Of a stretch of DNA of 64,000 nucleotides, positions 55,418 to 64,000 are shown piece after piece. The first letter of the stretch is position 1, and every line of letters starts with the position of its first letter. The notes below the pieces were generated by a model that did not search any database, was not told the DNA's origin, and saw only the letters and a program-made list of their open reading frames with translations. This DNA comes from Succinispira mobilis DSM 6222 (GTDB lineage Bacteria; Bacillota; Negativicutes; Acidaminococcales; Succinispiraceae): NCBI RefSeq assembly GCF_000384135.1, contig NZ_KB913028.1, positions 62,001 to 126,000 of the forward strand, in the 5' to 3' direction. The translations under genes were made by a program, and so were the position numbers.

Positions 55418-55433
55418 AGTTTCCACGTTTCCT
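55418..55433 (-). promoter_or_regulatory. Conserved element upstream of ompM2 (variant)
   Basis: Minus-strand AGGAAACGTGGAAACT, directly followed by TATAAT (55412-55417); about 69 bases before the ATG. It differs from the ompM1/ompM3 copy at three positions but keeps the two GGAAAC-like half-sites. Confidence 0.45.
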
Positions 55434-55563
55434 TATATTCGTCAAATTCGCAAACACTAGAGTTACAGACACCACAGAAAAGATGTTGTTATCTTAACAT
55501 ATTTGTAAGCGTTAGGCAATATTAATCGTTTCAAAAATACATTTGTTCCTGTTTTGCATAAAA

Positions 55564-55600
55564 AAATACTGTATTTAGAAAACTTCTAAATACAGTATTT
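55564..55600 (-). terminator. Terminator of ompM3
   Basis: Perfect 17-bp stem (55564-55580 with 55584-55600) around a three-base loop, about 17 bases past the stop, followed on the minus strand by TTTTTT. Confidence 0.93.
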
Positions 55601-55617
55601 ATAAATTTCAATTCAAA

Positions 55618-56895
55618 TTAGAAGAAGAATTGTACATTTGAGTAAATCATTTTGGAATCAGTATTATTAACATCTTTTATGTTAGTTTTGCCATCAGCAT
55701 ACGCTAAGTGCATAGTAATGTTTTTTGCTAACGCGTAGTCAGTACCGATTTCAAAGCCTTTAATACCACTCATTGTATTACCATTTGGATAATCAAAAGT
55801 AGTAGCTAGCATTGTACCTGCTGGTAAATCATAGTAAGTTACATAAGCGCCCCAGCTACCTTTTTGCGCTGCATTTACACCTTTATAGCTTAAGCTAGTT
55901 GCCCAGCCATCTTTACCAGTGTTCGCAAAATCTTCTTTAGAATTAATATACTCTGCCCACATACTTACATTTTTGTCGAAAGCATAGCTAGCTGAAAATT
56001 CCGCTACTTTGTTATCATTGATTGCTAAACCATTATTATAACCAAGCGCTTCATTCTTTTTAGCATCTATACTAAAATAAGCCGCTTTAACTCCTAATTT
56101 ATCAGTTACATCATAAGCCATTTCTACGCCAGCTGTATTTACTGCTGCAGCATCCATGTTTTGATAACCTTCACCAGAAGTCATCCGACCATAGGTTAAA
56201 GTAGTTTTTAGTTTGTTACCAAAGCTAACAGCTACCCCATCCATATCATCATCGAAGAAAATACCATTTACTGGTAAATAATCAAAACGACCTGCTTTAA
56301 CTTCTACGCCATTAATATCGCCAGTTACATAAGCACGTGCAAATTCGGTGTTACTTTCATCGCCACCACGACCATTAGTTTTTAGGTTTTGTGTGTTTTC
56401 TAACATCGCTGTCGCTGTAAAGCTGTCATTGATTTCGCCATTAACAAACAAACGACTTCTTAATTCTGCATTATGGCTTCTTTCTTTGTTAGCGCCAGTT
56501 TTATGTTCGTAGTTCATATAACGGAAACGCATTTCACCGCCGATAGTTACGTTATCAGCATTTTTTTCTAATTTAGTTACGCGTACGCCTAGATTGTCTA
56601 ATTCAGCAGAAAATTCCGCTGCTAATTTTTCAATCATAGCTTTTTGGCTAGCATCAGCTTTATCAGTTTTAGCCATTGCTTTCGCTACCATTTGCGCCAT
56701 TTCATAACGAGTAATACTTTTACCACCACGGAAAGTATCGTCACCATAACCATCTACAATACCTGCTTGTGCAAGTTTACTTACAGATGCATAGGCCCAG
56801 TGGTTAGCTGGTACATCAGAAAATGGATTAGCAGCAAACGCTGTGCCTGCAATCCCTAAAGATAAAGCCATTGCTAATACTAAAGATTTTTTCAT
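55618..56895 (-). CDS. ompM: OmpM-type SLH porin (copy 3)
   Basis: A 425-residue SLH porin, closest to copy 1 over the first 120 residues (few differences) and resembling copy 2 in parts of the barrel (VNGIFFDDDMDG, GSWGAYVTYYDLPAGT). Signal peptide, SLH domain, coiled coil and barrel ending NVQFFF. The ATG at 56895 follows GGGGG. The combination of similarities suggests past recombination between copies. The shared element lies at 56974-56989. Confidence 0.93.
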   Translation of the reverse strand: MKKSLVLAMALSLGIAGTAFAANPFSDVPANHWAYASVSKLAQAGIVDGYGDDTFRGGKSITRYEMAQMVAKAMAKTDKADASQKAMIEKLAAEFSAELDNLGVRVTKLEKNADNVTIGGEMRFRYMNYEHKTGANKERSHNAELRSRLFVNGEINDSFTATAMLENTQNLKTNGRGGDESNTEFARAYVTGDINGVEVKAGRFDYLPVNGIFFDDDMDGVAVSFGNKLKTTLTYGRMTSGEGYQNMDAAAVNTAGVEMAYDVTDKLGVKAAYFSIDAKKNEALGYNNGLAINDNKVAEFSASYAFDKNVSMWAEYINSKEDFANTGKDGWATSLSYKGVNAAQKGSWGAYVTYYDLPAGTMLATTFDYPNGNTMSGIKGFEIGTDYALAKNITMHLAYADGKTNIKDVNNTDSKMIYSNVQFFF

Positions 56896-56973
56896 GTACA
56901 ATAACCCCCAAATAATGTTTTTTAGTCAGGCTTAGTTATTGCTTGTTTAATTATGCTCTTAGTTGCCTCTTAG

Positions 56974-56989
56974 AGTGTCCTTGTTTCCT
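56974..56989 (-). promoter_or_regulatory. Conserved element upstream of ompM3
   Basis: Minus-strand AGGAAACAAGGACACT, identical to the ompM1 copy, about 78 bases before the ATG. The flanking bases differ from ompM1, so conservation of the 16-mer is not just a recent duplication. Confidence 0.5.
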
Positions 56990-57091
56990 CCAAAAATAAA
57001 ACCATAATTGCAAAATCAACAAACTTTAATTAACCTAGACAAGCGTTATTGTAACACATTTCGCAATATCAATCAAGTTATTTTACACTAA

Positions 57092-57949
57092 CTATTTTCT
57101 CAAACCAGTGTTTTTCACAATTTCTTCTGCCAAATGCGGTTTATTCATTGTGTAAATATGGATACCTTGTATTTTCTGAGCACACAAGTCGCTAATTTGC
57201 TGTTGAGCATATTCTAAGCCTGCCTGTTCTAAATCTTGCGGTTTATCAGCATATTTATCCAAAAGCACTTGTAATTTCGCAGGGATAGTCGCCCCACATA
57301 AACTAGTAATTCTTTGGATTTGCGGCAAAGAAAATACCGGCATAATTCCAGCGCTTAAAGCTACATTAATATTTGCTTGTTGCAATTTATCCATGAACGC
57401 ATACAACAACTGATTTTCAAAAAATATTTGACTAATCAGCAACTCTGCCCCCGCTGCTACTTTTTCTTTTAAGTATAGTATATCTTGCTCTAGACTACTA
57501 CATTCAATATGCCCTTCAGGATAAGCCGCCGCCGCGATAAAAAATTGTTGCCGCTTTTTAATTTGGGCAATAAGCTGTTTAGCATATACCGGTGTCGTCA
57601 AAGGGGGCGCTTCCGCTGGCAGATCACCCCGCATTGCCAAAATATTTTTCACCCCTCGACTTTGCAAATCATCTAAAATCGCTTCAATTTCTTGGGTAGT
57701 ATTACTAATGCAGGTTAAATGTGCTAGGGTTTCAATTGCATATGTTTTTTTAATATACTCTGCTATCTCCAAAGTGTTCCGCTGAGTAGAACCTCCGGCA
57801 CCATAGGTGATACTAATAAAATCTGGCTTTAACAAACTTAGCTGTTTTGTAGTAGTAACAATACTCTCAAAACTCGAGGTTTGTTTTGGGGGAAAAATCT
57901 CAAAAGATACTACTGGCTGTCGTTTTTTAAAAAAATCACCTATATACAT
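57092..57949 (-). CDS. metF: Methylenetetrahydrofolate reductase MetF
   Basis: Reduces 5,10-methylene-THF to 5-methyl-THF, the methyl donor for MetH. The 285-residue TIM barrel shows VSFEIFPPKQ, FISITYGAGGSTQ, AHLTCISNT, NILAMRGDLP, ISQIFFENQLLYAF and the ending AGIMPVFSLPQIQ, all typical. GTGAGGATTT precedes the ATG. Last gene of the methionine group; no clear terminator follows. Confidence 0.96.
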   Translation of the reverse strand: MYIGDFFKKRQPVVSFEIFPPKQTSSFESIVTTTKQLSLLKPDFISITYGAGGSTQRNTLEIAEYIKKTYAIETLAHLTCISNTTQEIEAILDDLQSRGVKNILAMRGDLPAEAPPLTTPVYAKQLIAQIKKRQQFFIAAAAYPEGHIECSSLEQDILYLKEKVAAGAELLISQIFFENQLLYAFMDKLQQANINVALSAGIMPVFSLPQIQRITSLCGATIPAKLQVLLDKYADKPQDLEQAGLEYAQQQISDLCAQKIQGIHIYTMNKPHLAEEIVKNTGLRK

Positions 57950-57991
57950 AAAATCCTCACTTTCTGTGCTAAACTTAACTGTTCCTAATGA

Positions 57992-59989
57992 CTAAAAACG
58001 TTCTTGATAAATTGCATATTGATTTTTCGCCAAAGATTTGGCTTTATACATCGCCCGATCCGCTTTTTCATATAAGCTTAGATAATCTTGTCCATGCTCG
58101 GGATATAAACTAATTCCCAAACTGCCCGAAACTTCAATTACTTCATTTTGATAACTAAATTTCTTATGGCAAATCCGTAAAATACTCTGCAAATTTTCCA
58201 CCAATAGTGTCTGGTCAGAAAAATCTTTAATAAATATTAGAAATTCATCGCCGCCAAAGCGACCTAAAATATGCTTTTCACCAAAAAGATCGTGTAATTC
58301 TCTAGAAATATCTACTAATAATCTATCTCCGACTAAATGACCCAAACAATCATTTACGCGCTTAAAATTATCTAAATCCAAGAGGACTAACGCACCATTT
58401 TGTAAAAATTTATCATTATCTAAATAATCTTCAATTAATAACCGCGTAACAACTTTATTATATAACCCTGTTAACTGGTCTTTCTGAGCTTTATCAATAA
58501 TTTCTAGCTCTTCCATTTTTTTATCATGAATATTTTTTATACAAGCAATAATCATTAAATGCTTAGTCGCAGTATCTAATACCGGGATAAGGTTACAAGC
58601 TAACCATTCGTAATCAGGTTTTCTTATTTTCGAACGATATTCCACATACATATCCGTATTCCCAGCTGCATAAGCTTTAATAATATTCTCTGGCAACATC
58701 ACTGCTAAATAAGCTTGTCGATCTTCGGGATGCACATATTTATCGGCTATAATTCTAATGTTATCACTATGTTTAGTGCCCATCATTAGCTCAGATTCGC
58801 GTTGCCAATATTCATGTCCAGAAATCAACAAATCCGCGGTAACATCAGCTTCAAAAATCCGCCCATTTACACTCTCTAGAGCAAAGCGATATTTTGCTTC
58901 ATTTTTACGGGCTTGAATAGTCACACTGGCTATTTCTTTAATCAAACGATTAAAAGCCCGTGCAACCAAGCCAATCTCATTATAACGCCGATAATCAATA
59001 TGGGCTGAATAATCTCCGGCTTGCACTTTATTAATGGCCTTTAAAAAATCATCGCGAATAATATTTAGGCGTTGCCAATAAAAATAATAACTCCCAGTTA
59101 TCAACGCAAATAATATTAAAATTGACCAAAATAAAAATTGCCGCACTTTATTGATCGGGGCATTGACTTCCGCCTTATCTAGCGATGTCAATACCAACCA
59201 ACGTGACTGGGGAATTTTTTTGTAATAAGCAAGGTGCGCAATCTTACCAATATTGTAGTTTATAAAGCCATTTTGTTCTTCATTAAGCGCAACTTCATTC
59301 CAAATATCGGTAAAAGAATTGGTGTGCATAGCCTCTTGCACGTTATTTTGACTGTTACTGCGCATAGCTACCACACTGCCTTGAGAATCAATTAAATCAA
59401 TTCGGCCGGTATTAAAAAACTTCCCCCTAGAAATATAAGCTTCTAACATATCCGTATCTAAAACTTGCACAATATAATAAGCTAATTGGCGCGCCTGATA
59501 AACGGGATAAGTATATGTAAAAGAATTTAGCTCAGCTTGGCTTTGCGCTACATCACTTACAAAAACACCGATCTGCACATCGCTTTTCAAATCTTGAAAA
59601 TCATCTAGCCTTTTGCCTACCAAATCCAGCTTATCTGAGAGAATAATTTGTCCATTTAAATCCACAATTTTAATTGTCCCTAAATATTTTTTCTCTCGTA
59701 GCTTCTCGCTTAATCTTGTAGCTTGCCCTGGAGCAACCTGCTTATTTTTAAAATTAAGAACATAAGCCTCGACTTCTTCATTGGCAGCAATCGCTAAAGC
59801 GTCTATTCGTCGCTTTTCAAAAAAATCGCCGATACTAGAAACTTCGCGCGTAGACATATTAACAATATATTCATTTATTAATTTATTTTGACTATCCGTG
59901 AAAATATGCGAAAAAATTATAGCTAAACAGGCTAAGGGAAGAATAGAAAACACAATTAACACGATCATTATATGTTTTTTCAAAGACAT
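57992..59989 (-). CDS. Diguanylate cyclase with Cache, HAMP, PAS-like and GGDEF domains
   Basis: A 665-residue inner-membrane signalling protein. TM1 (about 8-28), extracytoplasmic double-Cache domain (about 40-275), TM2 (286-305), HAMP (about 306-358), PAS-like domain (about 365-490) and GGDEF domain (about 500-662) with intact FGGDEF (579-583). The RxxD product-inhibition site is replaced (GEKH at 570-573), so feedback by c-di-GMP would be absent. Likely makes c-di-GMP in response to an external ligand. Its place between metH and metF is unusual. GGAGATAAAC precedes the ATG. Confidence 0.92.
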   Translation of the reverse strand: MSLKKHIMIVLIVFSILPLACLAIIFSHIFTDSQNKLINEYIVNMSTREVSSIGDFFEKRRIDALAIAANEEVEAYVLNFKNKQVAPGQATRLSEKLREKKYLGTIKIVDLNGQIILSDKLDLVGKRLDDFQDLKSDVQIGVFVSDVAQSQAELNSFTYTYPVYQARQLAYYIVQVLDTDMLEAYISRGKFFNTGRIDLIDSQGSVVAMRSNSQNNVQEAMHTNSFTDIWNEVALNEEQNGFINYNIGKIAHLAYYKKIPQSRWLVLTSLDKAEVNAPINKVRQFLFWSILILFALITGSYYFYWQRLNIIRDDFLKAINKVQAGDYSAHIDYRRYNEIGLVARAFNRLIKEIASVTIQARKNEAKYRFALESVNGRIFEADVTADLLISGHEYWQRESELMMGTKHSDNIRIIADKYVHPEDRQAYLAVMLPENIIKAYAAGNTDMYVEYRSKIRKPDYEWLACNLIPVLDTATKHLMIIACIKNIHDKKMEELEIIDKAQKDQLTGLYNKVVTRLLIEDYLDNDKFLQNGALVLLDLDNFKRVNDCLGHLVGDRLLVDISRELHDLFGEKHILGRFGGDEFLIFIKDFSDQTLLVENLQSILRICHKKFSYQNEVIEVSGSLGISLYPEHGQDYLSLYEKADRAMYKAKSLAKNQYAIYQERF

Positions 59990-60102
59990 TTGTTTATCTC
60001 CTTACTTACAATACAAAATAATACCAATTACCTATATATTATAAGGCAACAAGATAAGAATTGTCTATAAAATATTTGTTGATAATAAGTCTTATTTTGC
60101 AA

Positions 60103-62484
60103 TTATTTTTTGCTACCACAATAACCTTTGGCAAGTTCCACGGCCTTAATTGCATCAGCGGCATACATTTGCGCTTCAATACTGTTTGCATATTCTTCAG
60201 TAACCACGGCCCCGCCAACCATTACCGCACCACTAAAGCTAATGCGCCGCAATGCCTTGATTGTAGCTTGCATGGCTGGTAAAGTTGTGGTCATCAACGC
60301 ACATAACCCGACGATATCAGGCTTTTCTCGTTCTACGCAAGCAATAACTTCCTCCGGAGAAACATCTTTGCCTAAATCTAGCACTTTAAACCCATTATTA
60401 CTCAATAGCGCCGCCACAATATTTTTGCCTAAATCATGAATATCGCCCTGAACAGTCGCCAGTAGTACCGTTCCTTGGCTAGGTAAATCTTCTTGTTTAA
60501 GATTAGCCTGTAACACATTAAATGCGGCCCGCATGCTTTCTGCTGACAATAGCACCTGAGGTAAAAAGGCTTTTCCCGTAGAAAATTTCTCGCCGATTAG
60601 TTGCATCCCCAAACTTAAACTTTCATTAGCTATTTTCAACAGCGGTTGCCCTTGTTCAATTGCTTGCTTGGTTAGCTGCACCGCCCGCTCTTTTTCACCC
60701 GTCATAATTGCTTGCGTTAAAACTTGTAAAATATTCTCAGCTGTAACTACCTCGGTTTTAACTACGGGTTGTTCTTGGGCATTAGCCACCATTTGGCTAT
60801 ACTCAAGCCCCTGCTGATCTTTGCCTAACAGTACGGCCAAAGCTGCCGTAGCCTCGGTAATTTGCGGTAAAAGTGGATTAATGATCGGTGAAGTCAACCC
60901 CTGTAGTACCGCTAAATTATAAAATGCCAAATTTAAACATTCGCGTTTCGGCAAACCAAAAGAAATATTGCTTAAACCCATTGTGGTTGGATAGCCGAAC
61001 TTTTGCTTATATAACTGCAAGGTCTCTAGTACTGCTTGAGCAGCTTGGGCATCCGTCGCTACCGTTAACACCAAAGCATCCAGCATTAAGTCCCGCTCGG
61101 TTAAACCAGCTTGCTTAGCTTCTCGAACTAACCGCTCAATAATTTCTATACGCTCTGCGGCTGTCTGCGGCAGCTGATTTTCAGTGAGTGGCAATAAAAT
61201 CACCGCGGCCCCATATTTTTTAGCCAAAGCAAAAATTTTACCTTTTAATTGCTCATTATCACTTACAGAATTTATCAACGCCCGCCCTGGATAATAACGT
61301 AACCCTGCTTCAATAACTTCAGGATCGGTACTGTCAATTGCCAGCGGCACGTCTACCAACATCGCTAATTGAGTTACGACCTCACGCATCACCAGTTTCT
61401 GATCAATCCCTGGCACACCCATATTTACATCAAGCACGCCTGCACCTGCTGCTACTTGATTTAAAGCTTCACGCTTAACCATACTAAAATCGCCTTGCTT
61501 AATTTCCGCGGCCATTAATTTGCGCCCTGTGGGATTAATCCGCTCGCCGATTAGCACTACTGATTCTTGCTGACCAATATTAACAAATTTACTGCGTGAA
61601 GCCAAACACATACTCGTAGATTTAATTTCTCTTGTAGGCGCTGTACAAGTTGTCAAAGCTAACTTCATTTGCCGAATATGCTCAGGTGTTGTCCCACAGC
61701 AACCACCAATATAAGTAGCCCCGGCTTGCACTAGGCGCTCTACATAAGCCGCCATCTCTGTTGGACTTAGGGGAAATACGGTTTTGCCCTCAACTAGTTT
61801 GGGCATTCCCGCATTGGCTTGAACACTAATCGGCAAGCTAGTATGTTGACCTAATTGTTCAATTAAAGGTAGTAATTGGGCTGGCCCTAAAGAGCAATTC
61901 ACACCTAAAACACTCGCGCCCAGTGGCTCCAAAATTTTGGCCATAGTCACAATATCCGTACCAGTTACGGTGCGTCCATCTTCTTCAAAAGTCATCTGAC
62001 AAATTACCGGTAAGTCACAAACACTTTTAGCGGCCAATAAGCCCGCCCGCATTTCTTGAATATCAATAATTGTCTCTAATAAAATATAATCCACACCCGC
62101 TGCTGCTAAAGCCTTAATCTGGCGAGCATAAGCTTCGACCACTACATCAAAATCTATTTCCCCTAAAGGATGTATTAACTGACCTACTGAACCAATCGAG
62201 CCAGCAACCTGTGCTTTGCCAGCGGCTTCAGCTTTGGCTATTTTTACCGCTTGTAAGTTAATTTCTTCCGTCTGTGCTTCTAAACCATATTCTTGCAATT
62301 TAAGTGGATTTGCCCCAAAAGTATTCGTTTCAATAATATCGGCACCCGCTTCAATATAAGCTCGATGAATACTAGCTACCACTTCTGGATTAGTTATACA
62401 CGCATACTCTGGACAAGGCTTGTCGGCCACACCTGCCTGTTGTAACATTGTGCCCATCGCACCATCAAACATTTTTAACTGCAT
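60103..62484 (-). CDS. metH: Cobalamin-dependent methionine synthase MetH, lacking activation domain
   Basis: Methylates homocysteine with 5-methyl-THF through cobalamin. The 793-residue protein has the homocysteine domain (about 1-290; zinc Cys in GVNCSLGP and GGCCGTTP), the pterin-binding domain (about 310-560; INPTGRKLM, LDVNMGVPGID), the cap helices (about 570-660) and the B12 domain with GDIHDLGKN (His 683). The C-terminal SAM-dependent reactivation domain of E. coli MetH is missing; a separate gene at 62765-63430 supplies it. AAGGAGT precedes the ATG. Confidence 0.96.
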   Translation of the reverse strand: MQLKMFDGAMGTMLQQAGVADKPCPEYACITNPEVVASIHRAYIEAGADIIETNTFGANPLKLQEYGLEAQTEEINLQAVKIAKAEAAGKAQVAGSIGSVGQLIHPLGEIDFDVVVEAYARQIKALAAAGVDYILLETIIDIQEMRAGLLAAKSVCDLPVICQMTFEEDGRTVTGTDIVTMAKILEPLGASVLGVNCSLGPAQLLPLIEQLGQHTSLPISVQANAGMPKLVEGKTVFPLSPTEMAAYVERLVQAGATYIGGCCGTTPEHIRQMKLALTTCTAPTREIKSTSMCLASRSKFVNIGQQESVVLIGERINPTGRKLMAAEIKQGDFSMVKREALNQVAAGAGVLDVNMGVPGIDQKLVMREVVTQLAMLVDVPLAIDSTDPEVIEAGLRYYPGRALINSVSDNEQLKGKIFALAKKYGAAVILLPLTENQLPQTAAERIEIIERLVREAKQAGLTERDLMLDALVLTVATDAQAAQAVLETLQLYKQKFGYPTTMGLSNISFGLPKRECLNLAFYNLAVLQGLTSPIINPLLPQITEATAALAVLLGKDQQGLEYSQMVANAQEQPVVKTEVVTAENILQVLTQAIMTGEKERAVQLTKQAIEQGQPLLKIANESLSLGMQLIGEKFSTGKAFLPQVLLSAESMRAAFNVLQANLKQEDLPSQGTVLLATVQGDIHDLGKNIVAALLSNNGFKVLDLGKDVSPEEVIACVEREKPDIVGLCALMTTTLPAMQATIKALRRISFSGAVMVGGAVVTEEYANSIEAQMYAADAIKAVELAKGYCGSKK

Positions 62485-62498
62485 ATTTTTTACTCCTT

Positions 62499-62642
62499 TT
62501 AACTTTTCTTAAGTTTTTTCAATAATTTCTTATAAATCTTCCTAATTCTTGAATATATTACTAACAAAGTCCCTATAAATAGTACTGGATATCGTAGTAG
62601 AAATCTGCACAGATTATTGGTCCTGCCATATTTTCTGTCCAT
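62499..62642 (-). CDS. Doubtful small ORF between metH and the reactivation gene
   Basis: A 47-residue frame from ATG 62642 (TAGGTG five bases before) to just before metH; a 74-residue reading from TTG 62723 is also open. It has a basic start, one possible TM segment (FLLRYPVLFIGTLLVIYS) and a Lys-rich end. It could be a small membrane protein or a chance frame in the 280-base gap. Not recognised. Confidence 0.3.
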   Translation of the reverse strand: MDRKYGRTNNLCRFLLRYPVLFIGTLLVIYSRIRKIYKKLLKKLKKS

Positions 62643-62764
62643 TTTAGCACCTACCAAGCCTCGAAAAAATATCTTAGCCCAAGTATCAGCATAATAATTT
62701 GTCTTATGCGCACGCAACTCCAACCTAGCGTCTGTTCATCCGCTATTTTTTTCTTAAATTCAGC

Positions 62765-63430
62765 CTAACTAAGTTTGCGATAGGCACAATTTTGCTGTAC
62801 GCAAGTTTTACACCCCGCTAAACTAGCTTTACCAGCTGTAAAAATCGGGATAACCGCTGTAATGCTTTTTTTCGGTTGCAAAAAACAACTTTCGGTTAAA
62901 TTCAAGCCAATTTCACTTAAATCAATTAGTTGTGCCAAGTCTCGTTGCGCAGTCAGTTGCCAATCACCATAACCTGGACTAAATCTTTTGCCCAAATATC
63001 GCCCTTGCTTAAAGTAAGCCGTTTTTTCTAACAACCGTCCCGCATAATCTGCAACCTGCTCAATCAAAGCCGTGGCCGCGGCATTGGCGCATAAGCCCCT
63101 TGCATAATTATCTTGTTTAAATAGGCTTTCAATGTATTCATCGACTTTCCCACCTACAGTAGCTGCTAAAACCACTAGACTTTGGGCATCTTGCAGGTGA
63201 CGCTTTAGCCCAGCACTATTAGGCTGATAGCACTTTGGAGCTATAATCATTCCACTAGTTGAGCAATATTCATAAATTTGATAAGTTGCTTGCGGTTTGG
63301 CCAAAATCAATAATTCTTGGCAAACTTGTGTCCACAACGAACTTTGCCAGTCGGCAGCCTGTTGTAAACCCGCATAGCGTTGTGCTTCACTTAAATCAAT
63401 GTTTCTAATTTGCGGATAAATAACTGGCAT
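62765..63430 (-). CDS. Stand-alone MetH reactivation (B12-dependent activation) protein
   Basis: A 221-residue protein equivalent to the C-terminal activation domain of MetH, which reductively re-methylates oxidised cobalamin using SAM. RFSPGYGDWQLTAQRDLAQLIDL and LTESCFLQPKKSITAVIPI are the SAM-binding signatures of that domain. A C-terminal CKTCVQQNC cluster may bind metal. GGAGGGG precedes the ATG. Together with metH (60103-62484) it forms a split methionine synthase, a known arrangement in some bacteria. Confidence 0.9.
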   Translation of the reverse strand: MPVIYPQIRNIDLSEAQRYAGLQQAADWQSSLWTQVCQELLILAKPQATYQIYEYCSTSGMIIAPKCYQPNSAGLKRHLQDAQSLVVLAATVGGKVDEYIESLFKQDNYARGLCANAAATALIEQVADYAGRLLEKTAYFKQGRYLGKRFSPGYGDWQLTAQRDLAQLIDLSEIGLNLTESCFLQPKKSITAVIPIFTAGKASLAGCKTCVQQNCAYRKLS

Positions 63431-63441
63431 CGCTACCCCTC

Positions 63442-63999
63442 CTATTTTTTATTAAATCTATTCATAACTAGATCTATATCTTCTTTTAAAAACAACTCTA
63501 ACGCCTCCGCTGTAACTGTAATTGCAGTTTGAATTAATTGTTGTTCTTCTTTGTTAAAAGGCTCTAATACGTAATTCACTACTTTTTTGCGATCTTTATC
63601 AGGATGGCCAATGCCAATCCGAAAGCGCGCAAAATCCTCACTGCCTAAGTTTTGAATCAAAGAGCGAATTCCATTATGCCCCCCCGCTGAACCTTTACTT
63701 CTAATCCGAATTTTTCCACAAGGCAAATCTAAATCATCTTGAATTACCGCAATCTCATTTGGGCTAATATTATAAAATTTCGCAATTTCTCGCACCGCAT
63801 TCCCACTTAAATTCATATAGGTAGTTGGCTTTACCAGCAACACTTTTTGCGGCAGAAAACAGGTGGCAATTTCGGCTTGCCATTTATTTTGCCAACTGGT
63901 TACCTGCCAGCGTTTTGCCAACTCATCAACCACCATAAAGCCGATATTATGGCGCGTTTTTTCATATTCTTTCCCGATATTTCCTAAACCAACAATTAC
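63442..63999 (-). CDS. pth: Peptidyl-tRNA hydrolase Pth, 5' end cut by window edge
   Basis: Releases peptides from stalled peptidyl-tRNA. The visible 185 residues start VIVGLGNIGKEYEKTRHNIGF, the canonical Pth N-terminus with catalytic His and Asn, so only a few residues are beyond the window; the first in-frame ATG (63936) is internal. The family's GLGNPG is GLGNIG here. Later motifs (IQDDLDLPCGKIRIRSKGSAGGHNG) are normal. It is followed closely by the MetH reactivation gene. Confidence 0.94.
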   Translation of the reverse strand, partial: VIVGLGNIGKEYEKTRHNIGFMVVDELAKRWQVTSWQNKWQAEIATCFLPQKVLLVKPTTYMNLSGNAVREIAKFYNISPNEIAVIQDDLDLPCGKIRIRSKGSAGGHNGIRSLIQNLGSEDFARFRIGIGHPDKDRKKVVNYVLEPFNKEEQQLIQTAITVTAEALELFLKEDIDLVMNRFNKK

Positions 64000-64000
64000 T

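Noticed and set aside
54842-56859. Open frames on the plus strand across the ompM genes
   Set aside because: Antisense shadows of strongly coding porin genes; no family motifs or ribosome-binding sites.
1-64000. tRNA, rRNA, CRISPR array, riboswitch, prophage or insertion sequence
   Set aside because: Intergenic gaps were read for cloverleaf, direct-repeat and transposase signals; none was convincing, and no B12 or SAM riboswitch fold was seen before metH.

Overview
The window looks like chromosome of a motile, low-GC diderm Firmicute (class Negativicutes; genus not determined). Three things point there. Three OmpM-type porins join an N-terminal SLH domain to a beta-barrel. There is a complete Gram-negative outer-membrane (OM) toolkit: Lpx, Kds, WaaA, MsbA, Lpt, BamA, TamB, TolC and Mla. 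A flagellar operon carries the P- and L-ring genes that only diderms need. Ribosome-binding sites are strong, Firmicute-like GGAGG, and several starts are GTG or TTG. Nearly everything is on the minus strand; the exceptions are the adenine deaminase at the left edge and a YgjP-like metallopeptidase near 53 kb.

Layout, left to right (minus-strand transcription runs right to left). 1-1.7 kb: 3' part of adenine deaminase (+). 2-3.2 kb: ompM1. 3.5-21.7 kb: one long gene train, transcribed lpxL2-lpxC-fabZ-lpxA-lpxI-lpxB-msbA-(waaA-lpxK fusion)-kdsB-kdsA-kdsD-kdsC-lpxL1-lptC-lptA-lptB-lptF/G-DUF3084-YqgF-like. It covers lipid A synthesis, Kdo synthesis and transfer, flipping, and transport to the OM. 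21.8-35.3 kb: tolC-tamB-sigma factor-single-TM protein-bamA-unknown secreted protein-three Skp/OmpH-like genes-lpxD, for OM protein insertion and chaperoning. 35.4-38.3 kb: mlaE-mlaF-mlaD lipid transport; MlaD has a predicted C-terminal barrel. 38.4-42.1 kb: AMIN/phosphodiester-glycosidase protein, tiny lipoyl-like protein and an S55-type protease, all exported. 42.2-47.7 kb: mreB-flgF-flgG-flgA-flgH-flgI-flgJ. 47.8-53 kb: murA, an AEC carrier, two small unknown proteins, tadA, an OFA-type transporter. 53.1-53.8 kb: YgjP-like metallopeptidase (+). 54-56.9 kb: ompM2 and ompM3. 57-64 kb: pth-(MetH reactivation protein)-small ORF-metH-GGDEF protein-metF.

Together the genes build, fill and tether an LPS-containing OM, and the rest is housekeeping. 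The less routine observations are: a sigma factor paired with a possible membrane partner between tamB and bamA; an uncharacterised secreted gene touching bamA; a WaaA-LpxK fusion that keeps an internal ribosome-binding site; a self-contained MCE-barrel protein; an S55 protease whose halves seem swapped relative to SpoIVB; an L-ring protein without a lipobox; a shared element upstream of all three ompM genes; and a 26-bp perfect inverted repeat near 53.9 kb. No rRNA, tRNA, CRISPR array, transposase or phage gene was recognised. No gene-free stretch exceeds 300 bases; the largest gaps (about 260-280 bases at 1707-1978, 53813-54070, 55349-55617 and 62485-62764) hold hairpins, promoters or a doubtful small ORF. 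All functions are read from the sequence by eye; no database search was run.
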